Source: JBBDST01 sp040904765
GTDB lineage: Bacteria; Actinomycetota; Nitriliruptoria; Nitriliruptorales; Nitriliruptoraceae
Assembly: GCA_040904765.1 (NCBI GenBank)
Contig: JBBDST010000026.1
Coordinates: 62,001 to 126,000 of the forward strand
DNA length: 64,000 nucleotides
Reading direction: 5' to 3'
Positions 16,492-26,217 of this stretch are shown here, one piece after another (the stretch's first letter is position 1; every line of letters begins with the position of its first letter). The notes beneath the pieces are model-generated. The model made no database searches and had not been told where the DNA came from. It saw only the letters and a list, made by a program, of their open reading frames with translations. Made by a program: the position numbers and the translations under genes.

Positions 16492-19400
16492 TGGCCTGTT
16501 CCTTGTAAGACGGCGACCGGTTCGTCGGTCAGGAGCGCATCCGGGTTGATACCGAGGGCACGTTTGAGCTGGTCGGTGTCAAGATCGTCAATGGAAGACG
16601 ATTTGGGCAGGATGATGTCGGCGATGCGGCGTTTGCCCGACACTACTTCTTCGACCCGTTCATCGACGGTCCCTGGGCAGATGAGGCGGTGTGCGACGAC
16701 TGTTTTTGTCTGGCCGATGCGCCACACACGGTCACGTGCCTGGTCTTCAACGGCCGGGTTCCACCAGCGGTCATACAGCACGACGTGACTGGCGGCGGTG
16801 AGGTTGAGTCCGGTTCCGCCGGCTTTTAGCGATAACACGAGCGCTCCTGGTCCGGTGCCACTTTGGAACTCGTTGACCATCTGGTCGCGGGCAGTGCGGC
16901 TTAAGCCGCCGTGGTAGCTAGGAATTGATACGCCCGTAAGGCCCGACAAATGTTCGGCCAGGCGGGTTCCCCAGGTAGCAAAGTGGGTGAAGATAAGGAG
17001 CCGTTCGCCGGCAGCGAACACGTTTTCGACGATTTCTTCGAGCCGGGCAAGTTTGCCTGAGCGGCCAGCCAGCGGTTCATCATCGCCCGTGTAGGCGGCC
17101 GGATGGTTGCAGATCTGTTTCAACGCGGTGATGGCAGCTAACACGTCGCCTCGCCCAGAGCCTGGTTCGCCAAGGGAACGTTGGGCCGCGTCGATCACCA
17201 GTTTATCTAAGACCGCTTGATACAGACCGATCTGTTCTGGGGTCATTGGGCAGTGGTCGAGTGAATCGATCCGGTCAGGAAGTTCTTGGGCAATCACTGG
17301 CTCAGCTTTGGTGCGACGGAATACGAGCACACCGTTTAACGTTTTCAACGCCGATTCGGCCGAGTGTTCATTGTCGACGGAGGCTTGCATCTGACCGACA
17401 AACGATGCGCGGTCGCCAAGCAGTCCTGGGTTGACAAAATCCATGAGGGCCCACAGGTCACCGAGACCGTTTTCGATCGGTGTGCCGGTGAGAACGACGC
17501 GGCTGCGGGCGTTGAGTCGGCGCAGTTGCAGGGCGGTTTCACTGGCTGGGTTTTTGATGACTTGTGCTTCATCTAAAACGATCCGGCTCCAGGTGTGTTG
17601 TTCAAGCATGGCAATGTCACGAACGGCAGTGCCGTAGGTCGTGATGACAACGTTGGCGCCGTTGATTGACGTCGTGAATGTTGCTTCGTCGGCCCGGTTG
17701 GCGCCATGGTGCACTTCCACCGCGAGATGGGGCGTGAATTTGGCGGCTTCGGCAGCCCAGTTGCCGACAACGGCAGGTGGTGCGATAACAAGCGCCGGCG
17801 CATCGGCGGTCGTGTCAGCCAGATGGGCCAGCATTGTTGGGGTTTTTCCCAGACCCATATCCAGTGCCAGGCAGCCGCCAAGACCTGCTTGGTCAAGGAA
17901 ACGCAGCCAGCCGACGGCGTCGGCCTGGTAGGTGCGGAGTTCCCCGGAGAAACCCTCTGGGGTGGTGATGGTTTGGCCGTGGACGTTGGCGGCAGCGGCG
18001 AACAGTTCGGCAGCCCAGCCGTCACCGCCAAGCGCAACGTGGGTACCAAACGGCAGATCCTCCAGACCAAGCGCGAAGCGCAGCATGTCTGCACCGCTTA
18101 GCTGAGCGTTTTGTTCTTGTTCTGCCAGGGCTTTGGCGGCCGCATCAAGATCGGCGTGATCCAATTCGATCCAAGTCCCTTTGTTGCGCAGCAACGGTCG
18201 GGACTGTTGGGCGAGTTCGGCGATCTGGGCGGCGGTGAGTTCAACGTCGTCGAACACGGCTGACCAGCGGACGTCGTTTAATTGTTGGGCACCGACGGCT
18301 GATTCGCTGGAGTCAAGGGAGGTGATTTTGAGGCTGCCTGAGGCTTTCGTTTTGGCCAGTGGTGGCACCTGGACACTAAAGCCTGCTGCGAGCAGACGCG
18401 GCCCGTCGCGGGTCATCAGCGCCCAGGCTTCATCTTGGCTTAAAAGCACCTGGCCACGGCGGGATTCTTTGCTGCGGGTCAGTGGCGGATACAACGTTTC
18501 GAGCCGTTGTAACGCCGCTTTAAGGAGTTCTTTGCGTTCGTGTTTGGCGCGCGACATGGCAGCTTCAACGGGCGCGTCACCATGTTTGCCATCGACGGTG
18601 ATGGTGCGCAGCAGCCAACCTTGAGTGTCGTCAGGCGGGTCAAGTGTGACCGTTAATGCGATTTCTTGTGGCCCGGTGATGCTGCTGGCCCAAGATCGGA
18701 TTGAGCGACGCAGTTCGCTGCCTTGCTGGTGGGGGGCGTCAAAGTGTGAGCCGTTTAACCGGGCAAGCATGTTTTCGGCGATTTCGGCTGGACGCTGCGG
18801 GTGTGGTGGTGGTGCTGGCACGTCGATACGTGATGCGGCTTCACGGCAGATCGCATCCACAAACGCAGTCACGACTCGTTCGGTGATGATTTTCGGGTCG
18901 CGTTTGCTGTCAAGTGCGCTGATAGCTCCAGGCATGGCCCGAACGAGTTGATCAAAGTCGTTGGGGTCAAGCAGTACAGGAACCCAACGGACCGCAAATT
19001 TGGAACGGTTACCCGAAGCGTCGCCCACTTTTTCAAGTTGGGGGACCATCCGGCCTTGAGCAACGACCCGCACACCAAGCCGTGCAGCGCGAGCAAGCCA
19101 GCGCACACTTACCCCGACGTCTTCGAGCGTGTCGTCTAACGATGCGAGCCAGCCAAGAGTGTGGGCGATGGGGGCAGCGACGCTGTTTGCTGGTTCACCG
19201 ACCGGTAGTGGGATGGTCGGTCCTTCATCCCAACCTTGGGTAGGCGCGCCGGCGGCGGTAAGTCGTTCACGAACGGTGGCAAGGTCGTCGCTGGTGCCGT
19301 TGGCTGAAGCACTAAACGCGGCGATGCCCTCGAGTGTGACGGTGAGTTGGAGCCGGGGCGTGTCGGCGAACTGCAGCGCTTCGGTGGTGCTTGTGGCGGC

Positions 19401-19814
19401 AGGCGTTTTCGCTTCGGCACGTGGGCTGGCAGTCGCGTCAGGATGTTCGCCGGTTAAAGCGAGTAGGGCCGTGTCGATACGGCCACGTTCGGCATAAAAA
19501 TCGTCGAGTACAAGGTTACGTTCGGGACCGGCAAGTTCACGTTCAAGCCGGCCGATGGTGCCGTCAAGGCGCCGGCGCATAGATCGTAACGTGGACACCC
19601 ATTCGGTTTGGTAGGTGTCTAAAATGGCACGTTCAGCGTCGGTCGCGATGCCATCGAGGTCTGCTTGGACGATCCGGGGAAGGTCGTCTAAAGGATGGAT
19701 CACGTCCGCGGTGGTCGTGCGGGCGTCACTGGGTTTGGTCATCCGACGTGTAGCCGTTTCGGTCCGGGCGCTGTTTGGGGCCCTGGTGGCAGTAGCTGGT
19801 GACGGCATGTGCAT
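16488..19814 (-). CDS. SNF2/SWI2-family DEAD/DEAH-box helicase
   Basis: A 1,108-residue protein. Residues ~100-620 form a long N-terminal region of the SNF2-associated (DUF3670) type seen in bacterial HelZ-like proteins. The ATPase core follows: QADAVGWL (Q-like), DMGLGKT Walker A (652-658), DEAQ Walker B (748-751), LTGTPIENGLGDLW, and the helicase C lobe with YHGGLS and the motif VI region RVWRIGQ. Such enzymes move along or remodel DNA-protein complexes. The first 25 residues are low-complexity; ATG 19742 is an alternative start, and neither start has a clear ribosome site. Codon 1108 is coupled by ATGA to a small basic protein. Confidence 0.93.
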   Translation of the reverse strand: MHMPSPATATRAPNSARTETATRRMTKPSDARTTTADVIHPLDDLPRIVQADLDGIATDAERAILDTYQTEWVSTLRSMRRRLDGTIGRLERELAGPERNLVLDDFYAERGRIDTALLALTGEHPDATASPRAEAKTPAATSTTEALQFADTPRLQLTVTLEGIAAFSASANGTSDDLATVRERLTAAGAPTQGWDEGPTIPLPVGEPANSVAAPIAHTLGWLASLDDTLEDVGVSVRWLARAARLGVRVVAQGRMVPQLEKVGDASGNRSKFAVRWVPVLLDPNDFDQLVRAMPGAISALDSKRDPKIITERVVTAFVDAICREAASRIDVPAPPPHPQRPAEIAENMLARLNGSHFDAPHQQGSELRRSIRSWASSITGPQEIALTVTLDPPDDTQGWLLRTITVDGKHGDAPVEAAMSRAKHERKELLKAALQRLETLYPPLTRSKESRRGQVLLSQDEAWALMTRDGPRLLAAGFSVQVPPLAKTKASGSLKITSLDSSESAVGAQQLNDVRWSAVFDDVELTAAQIAELAQQSRPLLRNKGTWIELDHADLDAAAKALAEQEQNAQLSGADMLRFALGLEDLPFGTHVALGGDGWAAELFAAAANVHGQTITTPEGFSGELRTYQADAVGWLRFLDQAGLGGCLALDMGLGKTPTMLAHLADTTADAPALVIAPPAVVGNWAAEAAKFTPHLAVEVHHGANRADEATFTTSINGANVVITTYGTAVRDIAMLEQHTWSRIVLDEAQVIKNPASETALQLRRLNARSRVVLTGTPIENGLGDLWALMDFVNPGLLGDRASFVGQMQASVDNEHSAESALKTLNGVLVFRRTKAEPVIAQELPDRIDSLDHCPMTPEQIGLYQAVLDKLVIDAAQRSLGEPGSGRGDVLAAITALKQICNHPAAYTGDDEPLAGRSGKLARLEEIVENVFAAGERLLIFTHFATWGTRLAEHLSGLTGVSIPSYHGGLSRTARDQMVNEFQSGTGPGALVLSLKAGGTGLNLTAASHVVLYDRWWNPAVEDQARDRVWRIGQTKTVVAHRLICPGTVDERVEEVVSGKRRIADIILPKSSSIDDLDTDQLKRALGINPDALLTDEPVAVLQGTGQ

Positions 19815-20070
19815 TCGTATGGTGCATGCCCAACCGGGTACTGGTTGACATGGCCGTATACCTCGTCACCCCAACGGTGATATCGCGGCACTGATGCACG
19901 TGGCTTAACGTTGAGTAGGACCGTCAAGCGACGTGACGACCATGGGCGTCACGCAAAGCAGTGTAGGGCCCTTGTCGTTAAAGCACCACCCGAGGTCGGC
20001 TTGTTTCGGTTAGCGTGCCGGTCCGACAGGCCGGTAGGTGTCCGGTCGACGTTTATGTTTGGGAGAAGCG

Positions 20071-20847
20071 ATGGGGTACGTGGAGATTGGGTTATTGTTC
20101 GCCGCAGCGATAGCCGCCGGTGCGATGAATGCGGTCGTTGGGGCCGGCACACTGATCACGTTTCCGGTGCTGCTGGGGCTTGGTGTCCCGCCGGTAGTCG
20201 CCAACGTGTCCAACACGATCGGGTTGGTGCCAGGTTCGGTGACCGCCGCCTACGGTTTTCGTGCAACGCTCGCGGGGCGTGGCCGAACGATTCGTCAGGG
20301 GCTGATCGCTGCCGGGATCGGCGGCACGCTTGGCGCGACGTTGCTGCTGGTGTTGCCAAGTGCAACGTTTGAATTTGTGATTCCGCCTCTTTTGATCCTC
20401 TCAGGGATTCTTGCGGGGATTCAGCCGCGCGTTGCACGTGCGGTTGCGTTGCGCCGTCAGCGTGACGAGTTACCGGTTGACATTTCAGGCAATCCATCCA
20501 AGTCGCTGCTGGTGATTATTGGGCTCACCGCGGTGTACGGCGGCTATTTTGGGGCAGCGCAAGGTGTCATTTTGCTGGCCGTGTTGGGTGTGTTTATCGG
20601 CGGGTCGATGACCGAACTAAACGGCTTAAAAAATCTGTTTGCCGGGATGGCAAACGTCGTTTCTGCCACCCTTTACATGCTCCTTGCTGAGGTCGACTGG
20701 CAAGTAGTTGTGGTGGTGGCGGTTGCATCATCGATCGGTGGGGCGATCGGTGGCAAGTATGGACGCAAAATCCCTGCGACCCTGTTGCGTGTGTTCATCG
20801 TAGTGATCGCGTTTGGTGTGGCAGCCTGGCGGCTACGTCCCGGGTAA
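20071..20847 (+). CDS. TauE/SafE-family membrane transporter
   Basis: A 258-residue membrane protein with about eight hydrophobic segments and the family repeat: GAMNAVVGAGTLITFPVLL (residues ~18-36) and GYFGAAQGVILLA in the second half. Members export sulfite, sulfoacetate or related organosulfur anions; the substrate here is unknown. GGGAGA lies 4 nt before the ATG at 20071, so the upstream GTG at 20038 is less likely. It is divergent from the SNF2 gene across ~256 nt in which I see no other gene. Confidence 0.88.
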   Translation: MGYVEIGLLFAAAIAAGAMNAVVGAGTLITFPVLLGLGVPPVVANVSNTIGLVPGSVTAAYGFRATLAGRGRTIRQGLIAAGIGGTLGATLLLVLPSATFEFVIPPLLILSGILAGIQPRVARAVALRRQRDELPVDISGNPSKSLLVIIGLTAVYGGYFGAAQGVILLAVLGVFIGGSMTELNGLKNLFAGMANVVSATLYMLLAEVDWQVVVVVAVASSIGGAIGGKYGRKIPATLLRVFIVVIAFGVAAWRLRPG

Positions 20848-20854
20848 TGCGTCC

Positions 20855-20860
20855 TACGCT
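20855..20860 (+). promoter_or_regulatory. Candidate -10 box of the phosphofructokinase gene
   Basis: TACGCT directly after the TauE-type gene stop, ending 33 nt before the pfk ATG. No clear -35 box, since that position lies inside the preceding coding region. Confidence 0.35.
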
Positions 20861-20893
20861 TACGTGTAGACGGACAACGATGACGGAGATGGG

Positions 20894-23116
20894 ATGACCC
20901 GACAGCGACGAATTGCGCTGTTGACAAGTGGCGGTGACGCGCCAGGTATGAACGCTGCGGTGCGGGCGGTGGTACGCCGAGCGACTGCCAACGGTGATGT
21001 GGTGATTGGGGTTAAAGACGGCTTTCAGGGTCTCATTGATGGCGGTGAAGCAATCAATGAACTGTCGTCACGTGACGTGGCCGGCATCATGCAATTGGGT
21101 GGCACCGTCATTGGAACAGCCCGAAGTGAGGCGTTTTTCACCACCGAGGGGCGCCGGCAAGCGGTAAAACAGCTGTGTGACCATAACGTCACGGATCTTA
21201 TTGTGATCGGTGGGGATGGCAGTTTGACGGGTGCCTCGCTGTTGCAGCGTGAATGGCCTGAGCATTGTGCTGCGCTGCGCGCTGAGGGCGCTGTGGCCGG
21301 CGAACTTTCCGACAGCATCGGCGTAGTTGGGATCGTCGGGTCGATCGACAACGATTTTTCCGGTACGGAAACAACCATCGGTGCCGACACGGCACTGCAT
21401 CGCATCATTACCGCTATTGATGCGATCCATTCGACTGCTGCCAGCCACCAGCGTTCGTTTGTGGTGGAAGTGATGGGCCGAAACTGCGGTTATCTGGCGT
21501 TGTCGGCGGCACTTGCCACCGGTGCCCAGTGGGTTGTCGTGCCGGAAGATCCACCGGATGCTGACTCGTGGCGTGATGATCTTGGCGCGTCGGTGCGGGC
21601 GTCACGTGAGGCGGGCCGCCGGCACAACCTAGTGATCGTCTCAGAGGGGGCTCGCGATTCTGACGGCAATCCGATCACCTCTGAGGCAGTACGTGACGTG
21701 CTGGTTGACGAATTTGGGGAAGATACGCGTATCACTACGTTGGGGCATGTGCAGCGTGGTGGCTCGCCAAGCGCGTTCGACCGAACGTTTGCGACGTTGT
21801 GCGGGGTGCGGGCCGTCGAAACGTTACTGACCATGCCTGCCGACGCTGATCCGCTGGTGGTGGGGTTGCGGCATAACCAGATTGTCACGTTTGCACTGGA
21901 TGAGGCGGTCGCAAAAACGCAGTCGATTGCGACCCATGTGGCAGACGGTGAGCGCGACACAGTCTTGTCGTTGCGTGGCGGCAATGTGGCGGCGACACTA
22001 ATGCTGTCACGACGTATTTCGGCCGCAAAACCAGACGTTGTCGTGGCCACTCCGGCACCCAAACGGATTGTGGTGCTGCATGCAGGCGGGCCGGCATCGG
22101 GCATGAATGCGGCCGTGCGGGCTTCGGTGCGGGCGTTGAAACACGCGGGACATCAGGTGTTTGCGGCCACCGACGGTTTTGACGGGTTTGCGCGAGGGGA
22201 TTTGACCGAACTTGATTGGCTGTCGGTGAGTGGATTTGTGTCGCAGGGCGGGGCAACGTTTGGGACGTCTCGGACGTTGCTTACCGACACGGCAATTGCT
22301 GCCATTGCACAGGTGTGTGCCGCCGAAAAGATTGACGGGGTGATTGCTATTGGCGGTCACCATGCGTTTCAAGCGAGCCGCACGCTGATGGCTGCAGCAG
22401 CGAAGTATGCGGCGCTTGCGATCCCGTTTGTGTGTGTACCGGCAACGATTAATAATGATCTGCCTGCAACCGAACAGACGATTGGCAGCGACACGGCGTT
22501 GAACACGATTGTTGAAGCCATCGACAAGTTGAAACAGTCTGGGGTGGCGATCGGGCGCTGTTATGTGGTTGAAGTAATGGGGGCCGATTGTGGCTATCTG
22601 GCGGTTGCTGCTGCGGTAGCAACCGGCGCTGAGCACGTGTATACGCCCGAATCTGGAATCACGCTTGACAATTTGACCCGTGACGTTGCCGCCATGCGAG
22701 CCTCATTTTTAGATGGGAATCGGTTAAGCCTCGTGATTCGCAGCGAGCATGCTGACGCGACCTACACAACCCCGTTTCTGGTTGCCTTGTATGAGCAAGA
22801 AGGCGGCGACCTGTTTGATGTCCGTCAGGTGGTGCTTGGCAATCTGCAGCAAGGTGGCGATCCGACTCCGTTTGACCGGATTTTGGCGGCCCGGCTGGCA
22901 TTTGCCGCTGGCACGTATCTGGCTGAAGGGTCACGCGACACTTTGTCGGTGATGTTTGGGGTGGTTGGCGGAAGGGTTCAAACCACCCCACTTGAGAGGC
23001 ATCCGGACTTAATTGATCCGGTTGCGCGCCGGGCTTTGGACACAACCCTGGTGGCCCGGTTAACGGCCGTCCATGATGTGCTGGCGGCTGGCGCAACCCG
23101 TCACATGGGCGGTTAG
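20894..23116 (+). CDS. Fused tandem 6-phosphofructokinase (catalytic N-half, degenerate C-half)
   Basis: A 740-residue protein made of two PFK domains (about 1-385 and 388-740), whereas typical bacterial PfkA is ~320 residues. The N-half has GGDAPGMN, GGDGS (106-110) and GSIDND (149-154) with the catalytic Asp152, and GHVQRGGSPSAFDR. Gly at the GGDGS position and no Lys before IDND point to ATP rather than pyrophosphate as donor. The C-half keeps the fold (GGPASGMNAAVR, VEVMGADCGYLA, GNLQQGGDPTPFDR) but has GGHHA for GGDGS and TINND for TIDND, so its catalytic Asp is Asn520. This matches the plan of eukaryotic PFK, where the second half is regulatory. It catalyses fructose-6-phosphate phosphorylation in glycolysis. 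Confidence 0.93.
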   Translation: MTRQRRIALLTSGGDAPGMNAAVRAVVRRATANGDVVIGVKDGFQGLIDGGEAINELSSRDVAGIMQLGGTVIGTARSEAFFTTEGRRQAVKQLCDHNVTDLIVIGGDGSLTGASLLQREWPEHCAALRAEGAVAGELSDSIGVVGIVGSIDNDFSGTETTIGADTALHRIITAIDAIHSTAASHQRSFVVEVMGRNCGYLALSAALATGAQWVVVPEDPPDADSWRDDLGASVRASREAGRRHNLVIVSEGARDSDGNPITSEAVRDVLVDEFGEDTRITTLGHVQRGGSPSAFDRTFATLCGVRAVETLLTMPADADPLVVGLRHNQIVTFALDEAVAKTQSIATHVADGERDTVLSLRGGNVAATLMLSRRISAAKPDVVVATPAPKRIVVLHAGGPASGMNAAVRASVRALKHAGHQVFAATDGFDGFARGDLTELDWLSVSGFVSQGGATFGTSRTLLTDTAIAAIAQVCAAEKIDGVIAIGGHHAFQASRTLMAAAAKYAALAIPFVCVPATINNDLPATEQTIGSDTALNTIVEAIDKLKQSGVAIGRCYVVEVMGADCGYLAVAAAVATGAEHVYTPESGITLDNLTRDVAAMRASFLDGNRLSLVIRSEHADATYTTPFLVALYEQEGGDLFDVRQVVLGNLQQGGDPTPFDRILAARLAFAAGTYLAEGSRDTLSVMFGVVGGRVQTTPLERHPDLIDPVARRALDTTLVARLTAVHDVLAAGATRHMGG

Positions 23117-23625
23117 GCGCCCGCGATCTGCCGGTAAATGTTGCTCAGTTCTAGGTAGTTGGCGACGTTTTTGCGGGGCAGTGGACCCAAATCTTTTTCG
23201 ATGATGCGTGCCGGGGTGCCAACGGCAAGGGTGCCAGCAGGGACGGTGAACCCTTCGGGAACCAGCGTGTTCGCACCCACAATGGCGCCGGCTTCCACTA
23301 CCGAATCGTTGAGCAACGTGGCGCCCATGCCGATCAGAACGTCATCGCCAACGGTGCAGCCGTGCAGGATCGCACGGTGACCGACCGTGACCCGTTCGCC
23401 AAGGACCACCGGCGAACCTTGGTCAGTGTGGACGACAGTGAGGTCTTGCAGGTTGCTGTCTTTGCCGATTCTCACGGACGAATATTCGCTTCGTAGCGAA
23501 CAGCCAAACCAGATGTTCACCCCCTCCTCCAGCGTGATATCGCCCGCGATCACGACGTCATCTGCGATGTACAGTGCTTTGGCGACGTCGGGCGTGTGAC
23601 CGTTGACGGTGAGGATCTTTGGCAT
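23113..23625 (-). CDS. Gamma-carbonic-anhydrase-like protein (left-handed beta-helix)
   Basis: A 170-residue hexapeptide-repeat protein with the three zinc-ligand histidines of gamma carbonic anhydrases in place: His66 (VVHTDQG), His83 (VGHRAI) and His88 (LHGC). Hexapeptide (L/I/V-GXXXX) turns run from about residue 20 to 140, then a C-terminal helix. Such YrdA/PaaY-type proteins form trimers; carbonic anhydrase activity is variable in the family. Its 3' end overlaps the pfk 3' end by 4 nt (convergent). Confidence 0.92.
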   Translation of the reverse strand: MPKILTVNGHTPDVAKALYIADDVVIAGDITLEEGVNIWFGCSLRSEYSSVRIGKDSNLQDLTVVHTDQGSPVVLGERVTVGHRAILHGCTVGDDVLIGMGATLLNDSVVEAGAIVGANTLVPEGFTVPAGTLAVGTPARIIEKDLGPLPRKNVANYLELSNIYRQIAGA

Positions 23626-23716
23626 GATGGTCCCTTTTGGGTGGAGGTGTGCTTACGGATGTACCTGTAGGGCGCTGTGGCGCCCAAGTGTCGTAACGGA
23701 CGATCGGGTTTAGCAG

Positions 23717-24082
23717 GTGACACAATACTCACGTGCGGGTGCAGAACAACTGATCACCGACGCCAATAAGATTATTGAAGACGTGTTGAGTTATGCCTGT
23801 CAGCTTGACTGTTTGCGTCGTGAGGGTGACGAACAGGGCAGTCAGGCAGCGCTGTTGCATGCACGTCTTGATCAAAGCCTTGCCTGGTTCACCGACCGTT
23901 GTGTGCGCCTCGATGGGCTTGAACCGTTGGCGCTTTCGTTTCCTTGCCGGCTCATTGTCGACGATGAACCGTTCGACGTGTGGTTGTCATGGCAGCACGG
24001 TGAGGCGACGATCGGCTGGTTTTATGGGCTCACAGAAGCATTCGCGCTTCGTCGTCGGCTTCCACCCAATGCGCTGGTGTGA
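23717..24082 (+). CDS. DUF2203-like protein
   Basis: A 121-residue protein resembling DUF2203: an N-terminal helical half (AEQLITDANKIIEDVLSYA) and the C-terminal pattern LSFPCRL...FDVWLSWQHGEATIGWFYG...GRR-like RRRL, which parallels the family's DFPA...VYLCWRLGE...WH...GRR. Function unknown. It starts with GTG and lies between two minus-strand genes. The C-terminus is convergent with the RNB exonuclease, 6 nt apart. Confidence 0.65.
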   Translation: MTQYSRAGAEQLITDANKIIEDVLSYACQLDCLRREGDEQGSQAALLHARLDQSLAWFTDRCVRLDGLEPLALSFPCRLIVDDEPFDVWLSWQHGEATIGWFYGLTEAFALRRRLPPNALV

Positions 24083-24088
24083 GACGGG

Positions 24089-26215
24089 TTACGTTTCTTG
24101 GACGTCGGCCAACTGCCAGTTGGCACGCCCCAATGCATCAACACCACTAAACGTCACGGTCACGCTTTGACCTACCTGCCAACGTTCGTCCGTTGATGCA
24201 AGCTCAAACGCATCGACGTCGAGCTGAGTTCTCGGTTCGTCGCTTGGCAGGCCTGCCGCGGGCAGAAAGCCGCTGGTGCCACGGGTTGTAAACCGCAGCC
24301 GTAAACCGGGTTTGGTGACGGCAGTGACGGTGGCTTGCGTGGTGGGTGAAACCGCCTTGCGGGCCAGCAAGAGGTCCCATAGGGCGGCACGTTCAGCGCT
24401 GGCAAGTTGGTTAGAAACGCCCAGGCGTGCATCGAGCCATGCACCTAACTCGGCCAACTCATCAACACGATAAGGGGCTGGTTCGCCAGCCAGAGCAGCC
24501 CGCACTTGACGGTGCACCACCAGATCGGCGTAGCGGCGCAACGGTGATGTGAAGTGGGTGTAGGCGGCTGCGTTTAATCCGACATGGGTGGCTGCTTCGG
24601 CGCTGTAGTTCGCCCGGGCAGTGGCACCGGCGAGCACCTGCAGCAGCAAGTCACGTTTGGTTGCGTCATCCGTGTCGTTTTCGGCGGCGCTAATCAACGT
24701 GGCAATCAGTTGCGAACCGGCACCTGCAATGTCTTCTGGGGTGGTGACGTCGATACCAAGCAGACTGGCGGCAGCGAACACGCGCGGTGCGCGGGTGGCA
24801 TCAAGGCCGGCATGGTTTCGGTAGAGCGCGGGAATCTGCCGGTCGTTTAACCACTTGGCAACAGTTTCATTGGCCGCGACCATCAGGCGTTCAACGACCC
24901 GGTTTGCGGCGGCAAACGTGGTTGCTGCAGTGACGGTGAGTCGGCCGTTCACGAGTGCCGGTTCTTCGGTGACTTCAGCAAACAGGCTGCTTAAGCTGCC
25001 AGCGGTGTCGCGTTGGGTACCAAGGCGCCGGGCGGCCTCAATGAGTGCGTCAAGCACGCCAGGCAGGGCGTCGTTTGAATCACTGGCGTGGCTTTGCACC
25101 CGTGACGGGTCGCCGTTCAAAAAGGCGTCAAGGTCGGCGTAGCTCAGTTTCGCCCGGGAATGGATTGCGGCCGTTTCGACCGTAGGGTCACTGATGTTGC
25201 CTTGGGCATCGACCCGAAAGCGAACAGAGAGCACAAACCGGTCGACACCGGCCAAAAGTGACAGGGCATCTTCACTTAACGCCGGGTCGATCATCGAAGC
25301 GTTGTCACCGACCGTGAAGTAGGTGGTGGCGGCGGCGATACGGGCGTAGTTGTCGGCCGGTGAGCCAATGCCAATGGCACGGGCCGCGTCCACAATGTGC
25401 ACTGCAACTTCAACGTCGGCCGTTTCGGTGTGATCCCAAGCAGCCCATATGGCGTCGTCAAGGTCACGGCTTTGTTCGCCGTCGATCGTGACGCACGGTT
25501 CGTCGCGGCGTTCTTGAAAGTTAGTGACGTCACCAGGAAACGTGCCGTTGCGGTCAAGTCCGCTGGCGCTGCCGCGTTGTCCGCCGGCGAGTTGGCCGGT
25601 GAGTTTTAGGTGGGTGGTGGTGGCGGCAAGTGTGGTGGTAGTTGCATCCAGTGCGCCAGGAAATGCGTCCGGGGTGATACGTCCAAATGTTTGGGTGACG
25701 GTGCGCGCACGCACGGCCTTAGGCGAGCCGTCAATGAACGGTCCGGCGACGAGCGCTTGGGCATGCAGCTGATCGTGATTGTCGGCGAGTAGCACGACAA
25801 CGACCCGGTCTTGGTGGGGATAAAGCTGTTTGCCAAGCGCGTCGTCAACGGCGACCCATGAGCTTGCAAGGGACGGGTCTGGGGTGATGACGTTGCGTCC
25901 GGCCCGGTGGGCGACGATGCCGCTTAGCATCCGACGGTGTCGGGCCAACACGGTCACAGCAACCGCATGGGCACCTTTTTCGTCGCTGACTGCCTGAACG
26001 TTGACGACGTCGTCGGCTAAGAGCCCGCGGGTGAGTTGTGGGGGGATAAAGATCCCGTCAAGCCCGGTTGTTTCGGCCGCTTCGGTGGTTGGGGTAGCAA
26101 ACCCGAACCCTTTGGGGTGTGGTCGAAACGTGGCGGTGACAGAGACCGGTGTTGGGGTTTCGTTGGTGACGCTTGGGGTGTTGCTTGGCGGGCTGGTCGG
26201 TTCAGTGGTTGGCAT
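24089..26215 (-). CDS. RNB-domain exoribonuclease (RNase II/R family)
   Basis: A 708-residue 3'-5' exoribonuclease. Residues ~28-165 hold cold-shock-like RNA-binding domains (HPKGFGFA), followed by the RNB domain with the metal-binding TIDGEQSRDLDDAIW (Asp245, Asp251, Asp253, Asp254), YTHFTSPLRRYADL and a C-terminal S1-like domain (~640-708). The start at 26215 is 2 nt after the stop of the J-domain gene. A Ser/Thr/Pro-rich N-terminal ~25 residues is probably disordered. It degrades structured RNA; co-transcription with a J-domain protein and a holin-X gene is notable. Confidence 0.92.
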   Translation of the reverse strand: MPTTEPTSPPSNTPSVTNETPTPVSVTATFRPHPKGFGFATPTTEAAETTGLDGIFIPPQLTRGLLADDVVNVQAVSDEKGAHAVAVTVLARHRRMLSGIVAHRAGRNVITPDPSLASSWVAVDDALGKQLYPHQDRVVVVLLADNHDQLHAQALVAGPFIDGSPKAVRARTVTQTFGRITPDAFPGALDATTTTLAATTTHLKLTGQLAGGQRGSASGLDRNGTFPGDVTNFQERRDEPCVTIDGEQSRDLDDAIWAAWDHTETADVEVAVHIVDAARAIGIGSPADNYARIAAATTYFTVGDNASMIDPALSEDALSLLAGVDRFVLSVRFRVDAQGNISDPTVETAAIHSRAKLSYADLDAFLNGDPSRVQSHASDSNDALPGVLDALIEAARRLGTQRDTAGSLSSLFAEVTEEPALVNGRLTVTAATTFAAANRVVERLMVAANETVAKWLNDRQIPALYRNHAGLDATRAPRVFAAASLLGIDVTTPEDIAGAGSQLIATLISAAENDTDDATKRDLLLQVLAGATARANYSAEAATHVGLNAAAYTHFTSPLRRYADLVVHRQVRAALAGEPAPYRVDELAELGAWLDARLGVSNQLASAERAALWDLLLARKAVSPTTQATVTAVTKPGLRLRFTTRGTSGFLPAAGLPSDEPRTQLDVDAFELASTDERWQVGQSVTVTFSGVDALGRANWQLADVQET

Positions 26216-26217
26216 GG

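Noticed and set aside
16330..16788. 152-codon plus-strand frame across the start of the small basic gene and the SNF2 3' end
   Set aside because: Antisense to two coupled genes; composition is Arg/Ser/Trp-rich and not protein-like.
23670..23685. Small inverted repeat (6-bp arms, TGTG loop) between the gamma-CA and DUF2203 genes
   Set aside because: Too short and between divergent starts to be called a terminator; may be chance in G+C-rich DNA.
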